Translations under genes and position numbers: made by a program
Source: Alphaproteobacteria bacterium
Lineage (GTDB): Bacteria; Pseudomonadota; Alphaproteobacteria; Rickettsiales; SXRF01
Assembly (NCBI GenBank): GCA_025360605.1
Contig: JANYBV010000026.1
Span: 1 to 39,798, forward strand
DNA: 39,798 nt
Direction of reading: 5' to 3'
Part shown: piece after piece, positions 1 to 8,825 of the stretch
How the letters are laid out: each line of letters begins with the position of its first letter
How positions within the stretch are numbered: the stretch's first letter is position 1
Notes under the pieces: model-generated
Databases searched by the model: none
What the model saw: the letters and a program-made list of their open reading frames with translations, nothing else
Told to the model about the DNA's origin: nothing

Positions 1-107
1 AATATATTGAAGTGTTCTATAATCGCGTCCGTATCCATTCCGCTAACGGCTATTTGTCGCCAGTCGAATTTGAAACGACAATACTACATCAACCAAAAGC
101 TGCTTAA
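1..107 (+). CDS. IS3-family transposase (OrfB), C-terminal fragment
   Basis: The frame whose first complete codon is at position 3 encodes about 34 residues ending in TAA at 105-107. It contains the signature end of the IS3 OrfB integrase core (rve, DDE recombinase): YNRVRIHSANGYLSP followed by VEFE. This segment surrounds and follows the last catalytic Glu region in this family. The 5' part of the gene lies outside the window, so completeness and activity cannot be judged. It is transcribed toward the truncated gspF-like gene, which is on the opposite strand. The family call is strong because the YNRxRxHSAxGYLSP pattern is highly characteristic; the subgroup is not assigned. Confidence 0.8.
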   Translation, partial: YIEVFYNRVRIHSANGYLSPVEFETTILHQPKAA

Positions 108-139
108 CAGAGACTGTCTACAAAACTGTTGCCACATCA
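1..139 (+). mobile_element. Right end of an IS3-family insertion sequence
   Basis: The left edge of the window holds the last codons of a DDE transposase, followed by a short non-coding end that finishes ...TGTTGCCACATCA at 139. A terminal CA is the usual outer boundary of IS3-family elements. Immediately beyond it the sequence becomes the 3' part of a gspF-like gene on the other strand, whose coding frame stops exactly inside the IS terminus. The left end of the element is outside the window, so the target-site duplication cannot be checked. The boundary at 139 is inferred from the terminal CA and from the loss of the gspF frame. Confidence 0.7.
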
Positions 140-757
140 TAGTGCTAATAAGCGTCGCCACGTCCACCGCTTACTTTCTGCTTCGTCTTCACAGAGCTTG
201 GCGGCGGTAGCAAGCGTATCAGGCAACGTGCCCGATTCTTCTCCACAATCGATGAGATACACGATTGTAGTAGGCAAGAGTCCCGAGTTGTGCATCGGTA
301 CGGCGAGGGATTCACCTTCGCGGATAGACAAATGGACTTTTTCGTAAAGCTGCCGGAATTTTTCATTACAGGTTTTACTGACTAATGAAAGGCATTCCAA
401 TATTGGCAATCCGCTGTTAACGAGTATACCAAGCAGTTGAAGCGATCTGGCTAATTCGTCTTTGTACGGCTCTTCGAGCAGAGTTAGCAGCCTTTGTAAA
501 ACGATTTCCAGATAGCCGCCTTTTTCTCCTGCTTGTACCATGGCGACGTATACCATATCGAAAAGCTTGGGATATTTTGCCAAGCCCTCGCTCAGGATAC
601 CACCAGACTCAATGTCATCGATGATTACAACAACAGCGTTCTTCCATTCTCCTTCTTGCATGTCCTTCTCGATGGCACGCAGTGTTCGGAGTACGGGAAG
701 ACCCGCGTCCGAAAGGGCATTCATTTTACGGGTGAACGATAGTAGCTCACGATTCAT
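137..757 (-). pseudogene. Type II secretion/type IV pilus GspF-like platform protein, 3' end cut by IS
   Basis: The 206 residues resemble T2SF (GspF/PilC) domains, inner-membrane platform proteins of type II secretion and type IV pili. Residues about 6-75 give one copy (FTRKMNALSDAGLPVLRTL) and residues about 110-190 a second copy (LLGILVNSGLPILECLSLV). The second includes an EESGTL-type segment, which usually stands before the last membrane helices. Those helices are absent: the frame runs into the IS end and stops at a TGA supplied by its outermost bases. The copy is also unusually short at the front and in the middle, with no roughly 60-residue N-terminal extension and no clear central membrane segment. 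The start at 757 has a good ribosome site (AAGGAGAT). It is probably a broken or minimal GspF; its partners are not nearby. Confidence 0.65.
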
Positions 758-930
758 GGGCTATCTCCTTTCCCTTATCGGGAAAAAAAGACTCTGGACC
801 CTCTGCTATCCCACACATAGCGGGACTAAAATTAAAACAGACGGTCGAAAACGGGGCTAATGTACCAAGGGGAACGAGGAAAGTAAATCAAGATACCAAC
901 GCATCTATCATGTTGATATAAAAATGTTAA

Positions 931-1007
931 TGGTCGGAGTGAGAGGATTCGAACCTCCGGCCTCCTGCTCCCGAAGCAGGCGCACTACTAGGCTGTGCTA
1001 CACTCCG
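931..1007 (-). tRNA. tRNA-Pro (anticodon CGG)
   Basis: Read on the minus strand, the sequence folds as a full cloverleaf. The acceptor CGGAGTG (1007 inward) pairs with CACTCCG, followed by discriminator A and an encoded CCA at 931-933. The anticodon stem CCTGC/GCAGG encloses the loop TTCGGGA, giving anticodon CGG, which reads CCG proline codons. The T arm has the GGTTCGAATCC pattern. Length is 77 nt with CCA, normal for tRNA-Pro. It sits between the gspF fragment and a small lipoprotein gene. Confidence 0.95.
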
Positions 1008-1080
1008 ATATATATATGTAAATCAGGGATAAAATATTTATATCGGCGAAGTTTGGTGCGTGCAACATTTTCTAAAAAAA

Positions 1081-1395
1081 CTAGAAGCCGCCACCCAGAC
1101 CAATATCTTCCCATTTACCGGCCTGCGATGATTTTGCAAGAGAGAAGCGGCAATAGGTGAAGCCTTCGTTCCAACCTTGCTTATATTGATCGTTGGCGGC
1201 CATTTCGGGGCGTTTTTTAAACCCGTACATTACCTTGTAATACCACTCGCCTTCCGCACCAAGTCCGGTGTCGCAACCATCTTCCCAGCCAAGCTGGTAC
1301 TCCGGCGGGCCAGTAGGGTCAATGGTGTTCAGATACGCCGGACGGCAACTGCAGGTGAGAAGTAGCAAGCCGCAAATAAGTGTGAATTTTTTCAT
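1081..1395 (-). CDS. Small cysteine-containing lipoprotein of unknown function
   Basis: 104 residues. The N-terminus has two lysines, a hydrophobic stretch (LICGLLLL) and cysteines at about 15 and 17 (LLTCSC). This resembles a lipoprotein signal, although the residue before the cysteine is not the ideal Gly/Ala. The mature part is rich in Gly, Trp and Tyr, with two similar short segments, YQLGWEDGCDTG and YKQGWNEGFTYCR. Such GW(x)DG pairs suggest a small repeated structural unit, and a cysteine in each could form a disulphide. I do not recognise an enzymatic domain. It lies downstream of dnaA on the same strand with about 120 bp between them, so it probably has its own promoter. Location is likely the inner or outer membrane, facing the periplasm. 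Confidence 0.65.
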   Translation of the reverse strand: MKKFTLICGLLLLTCSCRPAYLNTIDPTGPPEYQLGWEDGCDTGLGAEGEWYYKVMYGFKKRPEMAANDQYKQGWNEGFTYCRFSLAKSSQAGKWEDIGLGGGF

Positions 1396-1517
1396 GAACC
1401 AAGGGCCAGATAGTGACTGATTTATCAGACTATTGTACCTTTTTTACAGGACAGAGTAAAGCGTCGATATTTTTTTTAACAACTTGAAATTAAAGTATAT
1501 TTACTGAATTTTTACAC

Positions 1518-3005
1518 TTAATTCTGCAAAATACGGTCCAGTAATTCCACATCATTCGCCATTTCCTGATCCGCTGCCATCAGCTCTTCAACGCGTTTAA
1601 CCGCGTGCATCACCGTGGTGTGATCTTTGCCACCGAACTTACGGCCAATTTCCGGAAGGCTCTTGGATGTCAGCTTTTTGGACAGGTACATTGCCACCTG
1701 ACGCGGGCGGGCAACAGCGCGGGAACGGCGCGCCGAATGCATGTCCGAGACTTTGATATTATAGTGGTTTGCCACCTGTTTCTGGATGTCATCAATGGAA
1801 ATACGGCGGTCGTTGGCGCGCAGCAGGTCGTGCAGCACTTCCTGCGTGGTTTCCAGCGTGACGGGGCGACCCACCAGCGTGGCGTGGGCAACGACGCGGT
1901 TGAGAGCGCCTTCGAGTTCACGGACGTTGGAGGTGATTTTGTGTGCGAGGAATTCAATGACCTTTTGCGGTATCATAATGTCGCGCATCTGGTCGATTTT
2001 TGACTGGAGAATGCCAAAACGCAGTTCATAGGTGGTGGCGTGGATATCGGCTACCAGACCCCAGCCAAGGCGCGAGCGCACGCGCTCTTCGATGCCTTCA
2101 AGGTCAGACGGCGAGCGGTCACCGGAGATGATGAGCTGTTTGTTCTGGTCAACAAGCGCATTAAAGGTGTGGAAGAATTCTTCCTGTGTGGAGTCCTTGC
2201 CGCTGATGAATTGCACGTCGTCAATCATCAGTACATCCACGGAGCGGAAATGTTCCTTAAACGCCAGTGCTTCCTTGCTGCGTAGTGCCTTGATGAACTG
2301 GTACATGAATTTTTCGGCTGAGAGATACAACACGCGGCGCTGCGGGCTGTTGCGGCGGATGTGCCATGCAATGGCGTGCATTAAATGGGTTTTACCAAGC
2401 CCGACACCGCCATACAGGAACAGCGGGTTGCAACCGGGAACCACCTGCACGGATTCCGCCACGCGCCTTGCGGCGGCAAATGCCAGTTCGTTCGGTTTGC
2501 CCACGACAAAATTGTCAAAGGTATAGCGCGGGTCCAGCGACGCGCCCAGTTGCAGGTCGCTGTCAGCGGTTTCAGTCGGCTGCCAGTTGGACGGCACAAT
2601 CACGTTTGAGTTGACGACGGGCACTTCCTGCGGGGCTTCGGCCTTCACAGGCGCCGTAGCGGCAGTACCTGCATTGGCAGACGGTGGCGGCACGATGATC
2701 TCGAGAATGTAGCCTTCAGCCACCTGTTCGGCATTCCATAGCTGGGTGATCTGGCTGATGTAGTGGGAGTTGATCCATTCGCGCATAAAGCGGGTGGGAA
2801 CACTCAGAAAAATCTTTCCGTTATCGCTACCTGTGAATTGGATGGGCTTCAGCCAGCTGCGGAATATAGCTTCGCCGTAGATGCTGTGGAGTTTGCCGCT
2901 GATGCGGTTCCATGCCTGTGCGAGGAGGTCGTCAATGGTGTGTAGTTCTGCTCTTGCCAGTACCATATCTACCCCTGCTTCCATGGTAATTTCTTCGCTT
3001 TCCAT
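1518..3005 (-). CDS. dnaA: Chromosomal replication initiator protein DnaA
   Basis: 495 residues with the four-part DnaA layout. Domain I (about 25-110) includes [11 protein letters not shown] Pro/Ala-rich linker spans about 110-145. The AAA+ domain has Walker [10 protein letters not shown] (about 199-207) and Walker B VLMIDD (about 258-263). C-terminal domain IV carries the DnaA-box reading helix [15 protein letters not shown] near 460. It binds ATP and DnaA boxes and opens the origin. The ATG at 3005 lies 37 nt inside the upstream rhodanese gene and has AGAGGA about 11 nt before it. Later in-frame ATGs at 2984 and 2966 are possible, and 2966 would remove the overlap. The close rhodanese upstream, with rpsT before it, suggests co-transcription. 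Family certainty is very high; only the start is open. Confidence 0.97.
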   Translation of the reverse strand: MESEEITMEAGVDMVLARAELHTIDDLLAQAWNRISGKLHSIYGEAIFRSWLKPIQFTGSDNGKIFLSVPTRFMREWINSHYISQITQLWNAEQVAEGYILEIIVPPPSANAGTAATAPVKAEAPQEVPVVNSNVIVPSNWQPTETADSDLQLGASLDPRYTFDNFVVGKPNELAFAAARRVAESVQVVPGCNPLFLYGGVGLGKTHLMHAIAWHIRRNSPQRRVLYLSAEKFMYQFIKALRSKEALAFKEHFRSVDVLMIDDVQFISGKDSTQEEFFHTFNALVDQNKQLIISGDRSPSDLEGIEERVRSRLGWGLVADIHATTYELRFGILQSKIDQMRDIMIPQKVIEFLAHKITSNVRELEGALNRVVAHATLVGRPVTLETTQEVLHDLLRANDRRISIDDIQKQVANHYNIKVSDMHSARRSRAVARPRQVAMYLSKKLTSKSLPEIGRKFGGKDHTTVMHAVKRVEELMAADQEMANDVELLDRILQN

Positions 3006-3472
3006 CCTTGGGATAATCCTCTGTGTGCTTGAATGTCAGGTTCGCCTTCAAACCCGCCTTCGATGTTGAAACAATAGCGGTAGCCTGCCTGTGTCATGGC
3101 AAGCGCGGCATCGAGTGAACGCCCGCCGGAACGGCAAATAAATAGTAATGGGGTTTCTTTGTTTACGCCCGAAGTAGTGCCAAGCTCATAGGAGAATTGG
3201 GTATTGGCAGAAAAATCAGGGTAGTTCTTCCAGCATATGGTGGCCATTTTGCTCTTGGTGCCGGCAAGGTCGGGCACCCCGACAAACTGCCATTCGGGGA
3301 TGGTGCGGACATCTACCAGCACACCGTAATTGAACTTCAGGAACTCGTACGCGTCTTCGGGGGTAATATCACCGCAGTAATTCAGGCCTTTTTTGCGTTC
3401 ACCAAATACTTTCGATAACAACGTGGTGGGCTCGGAATTCAACGGCGCGTTGACCATACTTGTGAGTGCCAT
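2969..3472 (-). CDS. Rhodanese-like sulfurtransferase domain protein
   Basis: 167 residues from the ATG at 3472, preceded by AGGT about 10 nt upstream. A longer frame exists from a TTG at 3508 but adds an unlikely tail. The single rhodanese domain includes [18 protein letters not shown] near the middle and the active loop CRSGGRS, in which Cys is the persulfide-carrying residue. The C-terminal [12 protein letters not shown] segment is typical of small single-domain rhodaneses. Such proteins move sulfane sulfur; the acceptor here is unknown. It sits between rpsT and dnaA, overlaps the annotated dnaA start, and probably shares the transcript. Confidence 0.85.
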   Translation of the reverse strand: MALTSMVNAPLNSEPTTLLSKVFGERKKGLNYCGDITPEDAYEFLKFNYGVLVDVRTIPEWQFVGVPDLAGTKSKMATICWKNYPDFSANTQFSYELGTTSGVNKETPLLFICRSGGRSLDAALAMTQAGYRYCFNIEGGFEGEPDIQAHRGLSQGWKAKKLPWKQG

Positions 3473-3577
3473 GAGCGTATACCTGTTATAGCGCGTTAAA
3501 AAAAACAATACGATTTGGCCTGCCCTTATGCTGGGCAGTTAGGTGGGCTGAACTTAGAAGATGTCGCTTGAGAAGAG

Positions 3578-3844
3578 TTAGGCGGCGAGTTTCTTGATAC
3601 GGGCAGAAAGGCGGCTCATCTTGCGCGAAGCAGTACCGAGTTTGACAACGCCTTTGCTAACGCCGCTCATCAGTTCTGGTTGTGCTTCTTTCAGCGCCTT
3701 CTGTGCTGCGTCTTTGTTGCCGGTAGCGATAGCCGCTTCGACTTTTTTCAGGGACGCTTTGATAACAGAGGTGCGCTTGCGGTTGACCGCAGTGCGGGTC
3801 ACGGTCTGACGAATGCGTTTTTCCGAAGATTTATGGTTAGCCAT
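3578..3844 (-). CDS. rpsT: 30S ribosomal protein S20
   Basis: 88 residues, the usual S20 length. The N-terminus [13 protein letters not shown] is the typical S20 start, and the rest is a highly basic helical protein ([15 protein letters not shown], then [16 protein letters not shown] at the end). It binds 16S rRNA in the body of the small subunit. It lies upstream of the rhodanese and dnaA on the same strand; rpsT near dnaA is a recurrent alphaproteobacterial arrangement. The 285-bp spacer upstream (3845-4129) probably holds its promoter. Confidence 0.97.
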   Translation of the reverse strand: MANHKSSEKRIRQTVTRTAVNRKRTSVIKASLKKVEAAIATGNKDAAQKALKEAQPELMSGVSKGVVKLGTASRKMSRLSARIKKLAA

Positions 3845-4129
3845 GTGTATTACCCGTTGCCTTAAACTTTAAAAATGTTTTCTGAACTTGTATTTTTTCG
3901 AATTCCGTTCCCTGTCATCTGCAGGGTCTTTCACACTAATGACGTTTTTCTATCCCGTCAAGTGCAAAGCACAGATAAAATACGATTTCTTGTAAGCCGC
4001 TCTAGTGCTTGATTGCAGCGGTTTTTTTTCATTTCAGTTCCGGTTATTTCCATGCAATCCGCGCATTGTTATCCACAGGCAAGAACAGGTGGTCTATTAA
4101 ACACTATATTATTATTGTTAATTATATGG
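3845..4129. other. Intergenic spacer with a consensus DnaA box and an AT-rich stretch
   Basis: This 285-bp gap between rpsT and mutM contains a perfect DnaA box TTATCCACA at 4069-4077 on the plus strand. About 20 nt later comes an AT-rich run (4098-4130) dominated by ATTATTATTG and TTAATTATA. No further exact consensus box was found in the gap by eye. The layout could serve in origin function or in DnaA-responsive control of rpsT/dnaA, but one exact box is weak support for a full origin. Confidence 0.45.
4069..4077 (+). promoter_or_regulatory. Consensus DnaA box
   Basis: TTATCCACA is an exact match to the high-affinity DnaA binding site. It lies upstream of rpsT (minus strand) and just beyond the mutM 3' end, next to an AT-rich tract. 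A 9-mer will occur by chance in a window this size with modest probability, so the location beside dnaA-linked genes carries most of the weight. Confidence 0.5.
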
Positions 4130-4951
4130 TTAGCTCTGGCATTGCGGGCAAAAAAAGGTGGAACGCCCGCTCATGCGGGTACTCCGTATGGGTGTATGGC
4201 ACTTAAAGCAAGGTTTTCCGGCGCGTCCATAGACATTGAAGTGGTGTTGGAAGTATCCGGTCTCGCCGGACACCTGTACAAAATCGCGTAAGCTCGACCC
4301 TCCAGAGGCAATCGCATCACCAAGTACCTTGCGGATGGCTTTCACAAGGTCATTGTTCCGGTCAGCCACGGATTTGGCGGACTTCTGCGGGTTGATACCC
4401 ACTAAAAACAGCGCCTCACTGGCATAAATATTACCCACGCCCACCACCAGCTGCTGGTCCATAATCGTGCTTTTAATGGGGGAATTGCGCTTTAGCAGTT
4501 CTTTTTTTAGATACTGTGCAGAAAAATCCTTTTCCAGTGGTTCCGGCCCCAGCTCCGATAACAGCGGGTGTTCATGCAGCGTATTGCGCTGCGCCAGTGT
4601 CATCAGGCCAAAGCGGCGGGCATCATTATAGATAAGCACCCGCCCGTCCGTCAGTTCGATCACCACATGGTCGTGCGGCAGGAACGCGGCTGGTCGCTTG
4701 TTTTCGACGGAAAACCGCCCCGACATGCCCAGATGTGCAATCAGCACATCGTTCTTGCCGACATAAAATAACAGATATTTTGCACGCCTTGTGATAGCGG
4801 TAATGGGCTGCCCTTCCAGCGTTTGCGCGAAATGTTCGGGAAACGGGATACGCAGGTTTTTGCGCCGCAGTGTTACCTTTTTTATAGTGGTATTTTTCAG
4901 GTTTTGTTCCAACCCGCAGCGGACGGTTTCTACTTCAGGTAATTCGGGCAC
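4130..4951 (-). CDS. mutM: Formamidopyrimidine-DNA glycosylase
   Basis: 273 residues, the family length. The start is GTG at 4951, giving the invariant N-terminus (M)PELPEVETVR. Pro2 is the catalytic Schiff-base nucleophile and Glu3 and Glu6 assist. The helix-two-turn-helix region holds QQLVVGVGNIYASEALF, and the C-terminus has the four-cysteine zinc finger CFKCHTPI...CPQC. It removes 8-oxoguanine and formamidopyrimidines from DNA and nicks the strand. It follows the unknown 4957-5340 gene by 5 bp, so the two are probably co-transcribed. A mutY homologue for the same oxidative-guanine pathway lies at 37974-38993. Confidence 0.97.
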   Translation of the reverse strand: MPELPEVETVRCGLEQNLKNTTIKKVTLRRKNLRIPFPEHFAQTLEGQPITAITRRAKYLLFYVGKNDVLIAHLGMSGRFSVENKRPAAFLPHDHVVIELTDGRVLIYNDARRFGLMTLAQRNTLHEHPLLSELGPEPLEKDFSAQYLKKELLKRNSPIKSTIMDQQLVVGVGNIYASEALFLVGINPQKSAKSVADRNNDLVKAIRKVLGDAIASGGSSLRDFVQVSGETGYFQHHFNVYGRAGKPCFKCHTPIRSTRMSGRSTFFCPQCQS

Positions 4952-4956
4952 TGCAA

Positions 4957-5340
4957 TTATCTATTTAGCAGTTCAGGAACGCCATGAAGATAATGCTCTC
5001 TAGAAAGCACATGATGGTTAAGTGCGTGTGCCATGGCCGTCTCGCTGGACGCCACATATCCAAACATTGCACCTGAAGGCATTACCGTTTGGGCAACACA
5101 TCCCCCTGCTTTGTATTGGGTAGTAGGGCTGACATTAAAAGCTGTACGGAGACCTTTTAGTACGTCTTTGATTAAGCTGCGGTTATCGCTATCTGCACAG
5201 GTGATTTCGAAGCCGTATTGTGGCATCAACGGTCTGCCATTGGCGCTTCCTGAATATTCAACCGGTGCTATATCATATTGAGAACGTGAGATTCCTTGGC
5301 TCTCGAGTTCAGCTTGCAGTGCATTGATTAGGGTTTGCAT
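4957..5340 (-). CDS. Protein of unknown function upstream of mutM
   Basis: 127 residues from the ATG at 5340. A longer frame from an ATG at 5382 has no ribosome site and adds a basic tail. The N-terminus (LINALQAELESQGISRSQYDI) looks helical and the middle has acidic and polar stretches. The end (about 85-127) is rich in His and Ala (MAHALNHHVLSREHYLHG). No signal peptide or membrane segment is visible, so a soluble cytoplasmic protein is likely. No family is recognised. It ends 5 bp before the GTG of mutM, which suggests a shared transcript. Nothing in the sequence shows a DNA-repair role. Confidence 0.6.
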   Translation of the reverse strand: MQTLINALQAELESQGISRSQYDIAPVEYSGSANGRPLMPQYGFEITCADSDNRSLIKDVLKGLRTAFNVSPTTQYKAGGCVAQTVMPSGAMFGYVASSETAMAHALNHHVLSREHYLHGVPELLNR

Positions 5341-5481
5341 GAGGATATAAGCCTTTGTTGTTTTGCTGCGGCTTATTATCATAAATATTTATAATTGTTA
5401 ACTATTATTTTTGATGGGTAAAACGGTTGAGTCTTAAGCAAAAAAAACCTATGGTGTGCCTCTTTTTTATAGGAATTCCAC

Positions 5482-6219
5482 ATGTCAGGCACCACCCATT
5501 TTGGTTTTAAGGACGTTCCCGAAGAGGAAAAAGAATCGCTGGTTCGTGGCGTGTTCGATTCCGTTGCCTCGCGCTACGACCTGATGAACGACCTGATGAG
5601 CGGCGGCCTCCACCGTTTATGGAAGAACGACATGGTCGGCTGGCTGTGCCCGCGTGCTGGCATGAAGATTCTGGATGTGGCGGGTGGAACGGGTGACATT
5701 GCGTTTCGTATGCTCAAGCGTGCCGCGTGCCACGTCACCGTGTGCGACATCAACCAGCCCATGCTGGATGAAGGGCGCGACCGCGCCATCAACCGCAATA
5801 TACTCGATAATATAGAGTGGGTGTGCGGCAATGCAGAATCACTCCCCTTTCCTGACCAGCATTTCGATGCCTACACTATTGCCTTTGGCATCCGCAATGT
5901 GACCCATATCGATCAGGCGCTGAAGGAAGCCTTCCGCGTTCTGAAAACTGGCGGAAGGTTCATGTGCCTTGAATTCAGCCACCTGAAGCATGACTGGATG
6001 CAGAAATGCTATGATGCCTATTCCTTCAATGCCATTCCGCCGATTGGCAAAATGGTGACGGGCAAAAGCGAACCCTACCAGTATTTGGTCGAGAGCATAC
6101 GCCAGTTCCCGAAACAGGATGCGTTCGTAGAGATGATCACAGCAGCAGGATTCGGCAACGTGCAATACCGTGACCTCACCCAAGGGGTAGTCGCCATCCA
6201 TTCAGGCCGAAAACTATAA
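5482..6219 (+). CDS. ubiE: Ubiquinone/menaquinone methyltransferase UbiE
   Basis: 245 residues. It is a class I SAM-dependent methyltransferase of the UbiE/COQ5 family. The signature [16 protein letters not shown] is near residue 25-42, and the SAM motif [16 protein letters not shown] is around 65-80. The family block [20 protein letters not shown] is around 133-152. The end [11 protein letters not shown] is also typical. It C-methylates the benzoquinol ring in ubiquinone synthesis (and demethylmenaquinol in organisms that make menaquinone). The ATG at 5482 is preceded by AGGA. Its stop TAATG overlaps the ubiB start by one base, so translation is probably coupled. Confidence 0.97.
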   Translation: MSGTTHFGFKDVPEEEKESLVRGVFDSVASRYDLMNDLMSGGLHRLWKNDMVGWLCPRAGMKILDVAGGTGDIAFRMLKRAACHVTVCDINQPMLDEGRDRAINRNILDNIEWVCGNAESLPFPDQHFDAYTIAFGIRNVTHIDQALKEAFRVLKTGGRFMCLEFSHLKHDWMQKCYDAYSFNAIPPIGKMVTGKSEPYQYLVESIRQFPKQDAFVEMITAAGFGNVQYRDLTQGVVAIHSGRKL

Positions 6220-7772
6220 TGCTACGCACCCTTAAAAATACCCGCCGCCTGCTTGCGATTGCCTTTATTCTGGCACGTGAAGACGCAGTATTTATTTTTG
6301 AAGACCTGAACATCTCGCCCCTCGCCGCTGCCATCGGCAGGTTGTTCAGGCGGCGCAAAACGGGCAAGCGCAAAGGCGAGCGCCTTGCGATGGCGCTGGA
6401 ACGTCTGGGGCCTGCGTTCATCAAACTTGGTCAGGCACTGTCAACACGCTCGGATTTAATCGGGGACGACATAGCCAATGACCTTGGCGACCTGCGCGAT
6501 AACCTTCCTCCCTTCTCTACTGCCGTGACGCGCAGCATTATCGAAGATGAATTCAAAATTCCGGTGTCGTCGCTTTTTAAAGAATTTGACGACATTCCCG
6601 TGGCGGCTGCTTCCATCGCGCAGGTGCATAAGGCCGTCACCGTCGATGGCCGTACCGTTGCCGTTAAAATTTTACGTCCGGACATTCAGGAAGCGTTTGC
6701 GCGTGACCTTGATTTATTTGTGTGGGTTGCCGAGATCATCGAGCAGCGTGTGCAGGGTTTGCGCCGCCTGAAACCGCTGGAAGTGGTCCGGACCTTTAAA
6801 GAATCGGTGTTCTTCGAGCTGGATTTACGTTTCGAGGCGGCGGCAGCCACCGAGCTGGCGGAGAATATCCGGCGTTATGATGTGGGATTCCGTGTGCCGG
6901 ATGTGGAATGGAGCCTTACCTCGCGGCGCGTACTCACCACCCAGTGGGTGGATGGTATCCCGATTAATGACGTGGCAGCGATCAGGGCGAGCAACCTGAA
7001 CCCTGACGAGATTTTATCCAAAGCCGCACGCAGTTTATTTTCGCAGGTGTTCAAGGACGGATTTTTCCATGCCGATCTGCATCCGGGTAATCTGTTCGTT
7101 GATAAAAATGGCGACATCGTTGCGGTGGATTTCGGTATCATGGGGCGGCTGGACTGGAACTCGCGCATTTATATTGCCGAAATCCTGCGCGGCTTCGTGG
7201 AAGAGGATTACCGCCATGTGGCCGAGGTGCATTTTACCGCCGGATACGTGCCTAAGGGCAAATCGCTGGAAGCGTTCACGCAGGCGTGCATGGCGGTGGC
7301 AAAACCGATTATCGGCAAGCCGCTGAATGAAATATCGGTGGCGAATTTATTGGGCCAGATGTTCAAGATTGCCGCCGAATTTGAAATGGAAACGCAGCCA
7401 CAGTTATTATTACTGCAAAAAACCATGATGGTCACCGAAGGCGTCGGGCGTATGCTCAACCCGAATTTAAATATGTGGGAGATGGCCGCACCGCTGATCG
7501 AGGAATGGGCGCAGGCCAATTTCGGCATCAAGGGCAAGGTGAAAGATGCCGCCCGCCACGGCTATGATCTGGCGCGCAAGCTGCCGGTGGTGATGGAGCA
7601 ATTTGAGCAGACGTTACAGAATTTTGGCAACCCCGATGGTATCCGCCTGTACCCCAGCAGCATTGCCACGCTCGACCAGCTGAAACGGCAACATGCCCAG
7701 CAGTGGCTGTGGCTGGGATGGACAGCACTTTTTGTTGTTACGCTGCTGTGCGGGCTGTGGGTAATGAAATAA
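6219..7772 (+). CDS. ubiB: Ubiquinone biosynthesis protein UbiB (ABC1/ADCK kinase-like)
   Basis: 517 residues. It is a protein-kinase-like fold of the ABC1/UbiB family. The family KxGQ motif appears in FIKLGQALSTRSDLI (about 67-81), the Ala-rich loop in AAASIAQVHKA (about 129-139) and the lysine strand in VAVKILRP. The later catalytic elements HADLHPGN and VDFGIMGRLD follow. The C-terminus (about 495-517) is a hydrophobic segment (WLWLGWTALFVVTLLCGLWV) that likely anchors it to the inner membrane. It is required for the later steps of ubiquinone synthesis, with ATPase activity proposed to help extract lipid intermediates. Its last 35 bp overlap the converging glycosyltransferase gene. Confidence 0.96.
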   Translation: MLRTLKNTRRLLAIAFILAREDAVFIFEDLNISPLAAAIGRLFRRRKTGKRKGERLAMALERLGPAFIKLGQALSTRSDLIGDDIANDLGDLRDNLPPFSTAVTRSIIEDEFKIPVSSLFKEFDDIPVAAASIAQVHKAVTVDGRTVAVKILRPDIQEAFARDLDLFVWVAEIIEQRVQGLRRLKPLEVVRTFKESVFFELDLRFEAAAATELAENIRRYDVGFRVPDVEWSLTSRRVLTTQWVDGIPINDVAAIRASNLNPDEILSKAARSLFSQVFKDGFFHADLHPGNLFVDKNGDIVAVDFGIMGRLDWNSRIYIAEILRGFVEEDYRHVAEVHFTAGYVPKGKSLEAFTQACMAVAKPIIGKPLNEISVANLLGQMFKIAAEFEMETQPQLLLLQKTMMVTEGVGRMLNPNLNMWEMAAPLIEEWAQANFGIKGKVKDAARHGYDLARKLPVVMEQFEQTLQNFGNPDGIRLYPSSIATLDQLKRQHAQQWLWLGWTALFVVTLLCGLWVMK

Positions 7773-8784
7773 AACTGCGCAGCATCTGGTCCCACTGCGT
7801 CGCCACACTGTCAAAACCAAAATCCTGCGCTTTTACGCGCCCTGCCAAGGCCAGCCTTTCAGCTAAGGCTGGCTGGGTTGCCACACGGTGCAGCGCTTCG
7901 GCCAGAGCTGCGGCATTTTGCCGTGGCACCAATATACCGTTCGTGCCACTGGTCAGCACGCTGATCGGGCCAGGGGCATCGGTGGACACCACAGGCACAC
8001 CGTGCGCCAGCGTTTCCAGCAGCACCATCGGGAAGCTATCCTCGCGTGACGGCAGGCACAGCACATCAATTGCTTTATAAAACCCTGCCTTGTCCTGCAC
8101 CCAGCCCTTCCATTCGATCAGTCCCTTCAATCCTAGGGACGTTTCCAACGCCTTCAGGTTGTCTTGCTCCGGCCCGTCACCGCCTAAATGGACACGAAAA
8201 TCCAGTCCGGTTTTTTTGAGTTCGCCGAGTGCGTGGAACAAGTCGGCAAAGCCCTTCTCTTCGGAAAAGCGCCCCATTGCGCCAATGACAAATGGGCGTG
8301 AGGGTTGTTTAAACACCGGTTCAGGCGGCAGGTGCATAAGGTTAGGAATGATGGTGATTGGTTTGGTAAATCCGGCATTCAGGAAATGATCGCGCATGTG
8401 TGGTGACAACACCACTAGCCTGTCGGCGTGAAAAGCGCGCGCGGTTTTATAGCTGTGGCTCACCCCACATAACGGAATGCCAAGCCCCCACGCGGCATAG
8501 GCCAGCAAGGCGATAGCGCGGCCATTATGGGCGATAATGCAATCCGGACGCGTTTTGCGCAGTTGCATGCGGATTTTTGCAATGGCAAAAATGTCGTAGA
8601 AACCATTTGGATTGACCGTTATAATGCTGGCCGCATGGGCGGATAATTCGTCGCGGTACGGCGCATCCAACCTCACCAGCGCGGTGATGCTGTGGCCTCT
8701 GGCTTTTAAAGCCTCGGTATCGTTGACGTAGGCCTGTTCAAGGCCGCCACGGTAACGGGTAAATAAAACGTGTAGGATATGCAT
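7738..8784 (-). CDS. Glycosyltransferase, GT-B fold, GT4-like family
   Basis: 348 residues. It has the two-Rossmann GT-B layout. The N-terminus MHILHVLFTRYRGGLEQAYV carries the GG acceptor-domain loop. The middle has IGAMGRFSEEKGFADLFHAL and VHLGGDGPEQDNLKAL, the standard donor-domain segments of GT4 enzymes. The (E/D)x7E motif is in DSFPMVLLE followed by TLAHGVPVV. Acidic residues of this motif contact the donor sugar nucleotide. The acceptor is unknown; an LPS or capsule sugar is plausible because the cell makes Kdo. No other sugar gene is adjacent. It converges on ubiB with a 35-bp 3' overlap. No signal peptide or membrane helix is seen, so it acts on the cytoplasmic face of the inner membrane. 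Confidence 0.9.
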   Translation of the reverse strand: MHILHVLFTRYRGGLEQAYVNDTEALKARGHSITALVRLDAPYRDELSAHAASIITVNPNGFYDIFAIAKIRMQLRKTRPDCIIAHNGRAIALLAYAAWGLGIPLCGVSHSYKTARAFHADRLVVLSPHMRDHFLNAGFTKPITIIPNLMHLPPEPVFKQPSRPFVIGAMGRFSEEKGFADLFHALGELKKTGLDFRVHLGGDGPEQDNLKALETSLGLKGLIEWKGWVQDKAGFYKAIDVLCLPSREDSFPMVLLETLAHGVPVVSTDAPGPISVLTSGTNGILVPRQNAAALAEALHRVATQPALAERLALAGRVKAQDFGFDSVATQWDQMLRSFISLPTARTAA

Positions 8785-8825
8785 GACAATATTGAGCTAA
8801 TAGGCTATTTTTGGTACAATAAACT

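Noticed and set aside
1410-1446. Imperfect inverted repeat followed by T-run as terminator
   Set aside because: The T-run lies on the plus-strand side, where no gene ends; it cannot terminate dnaA, which runs leftward.
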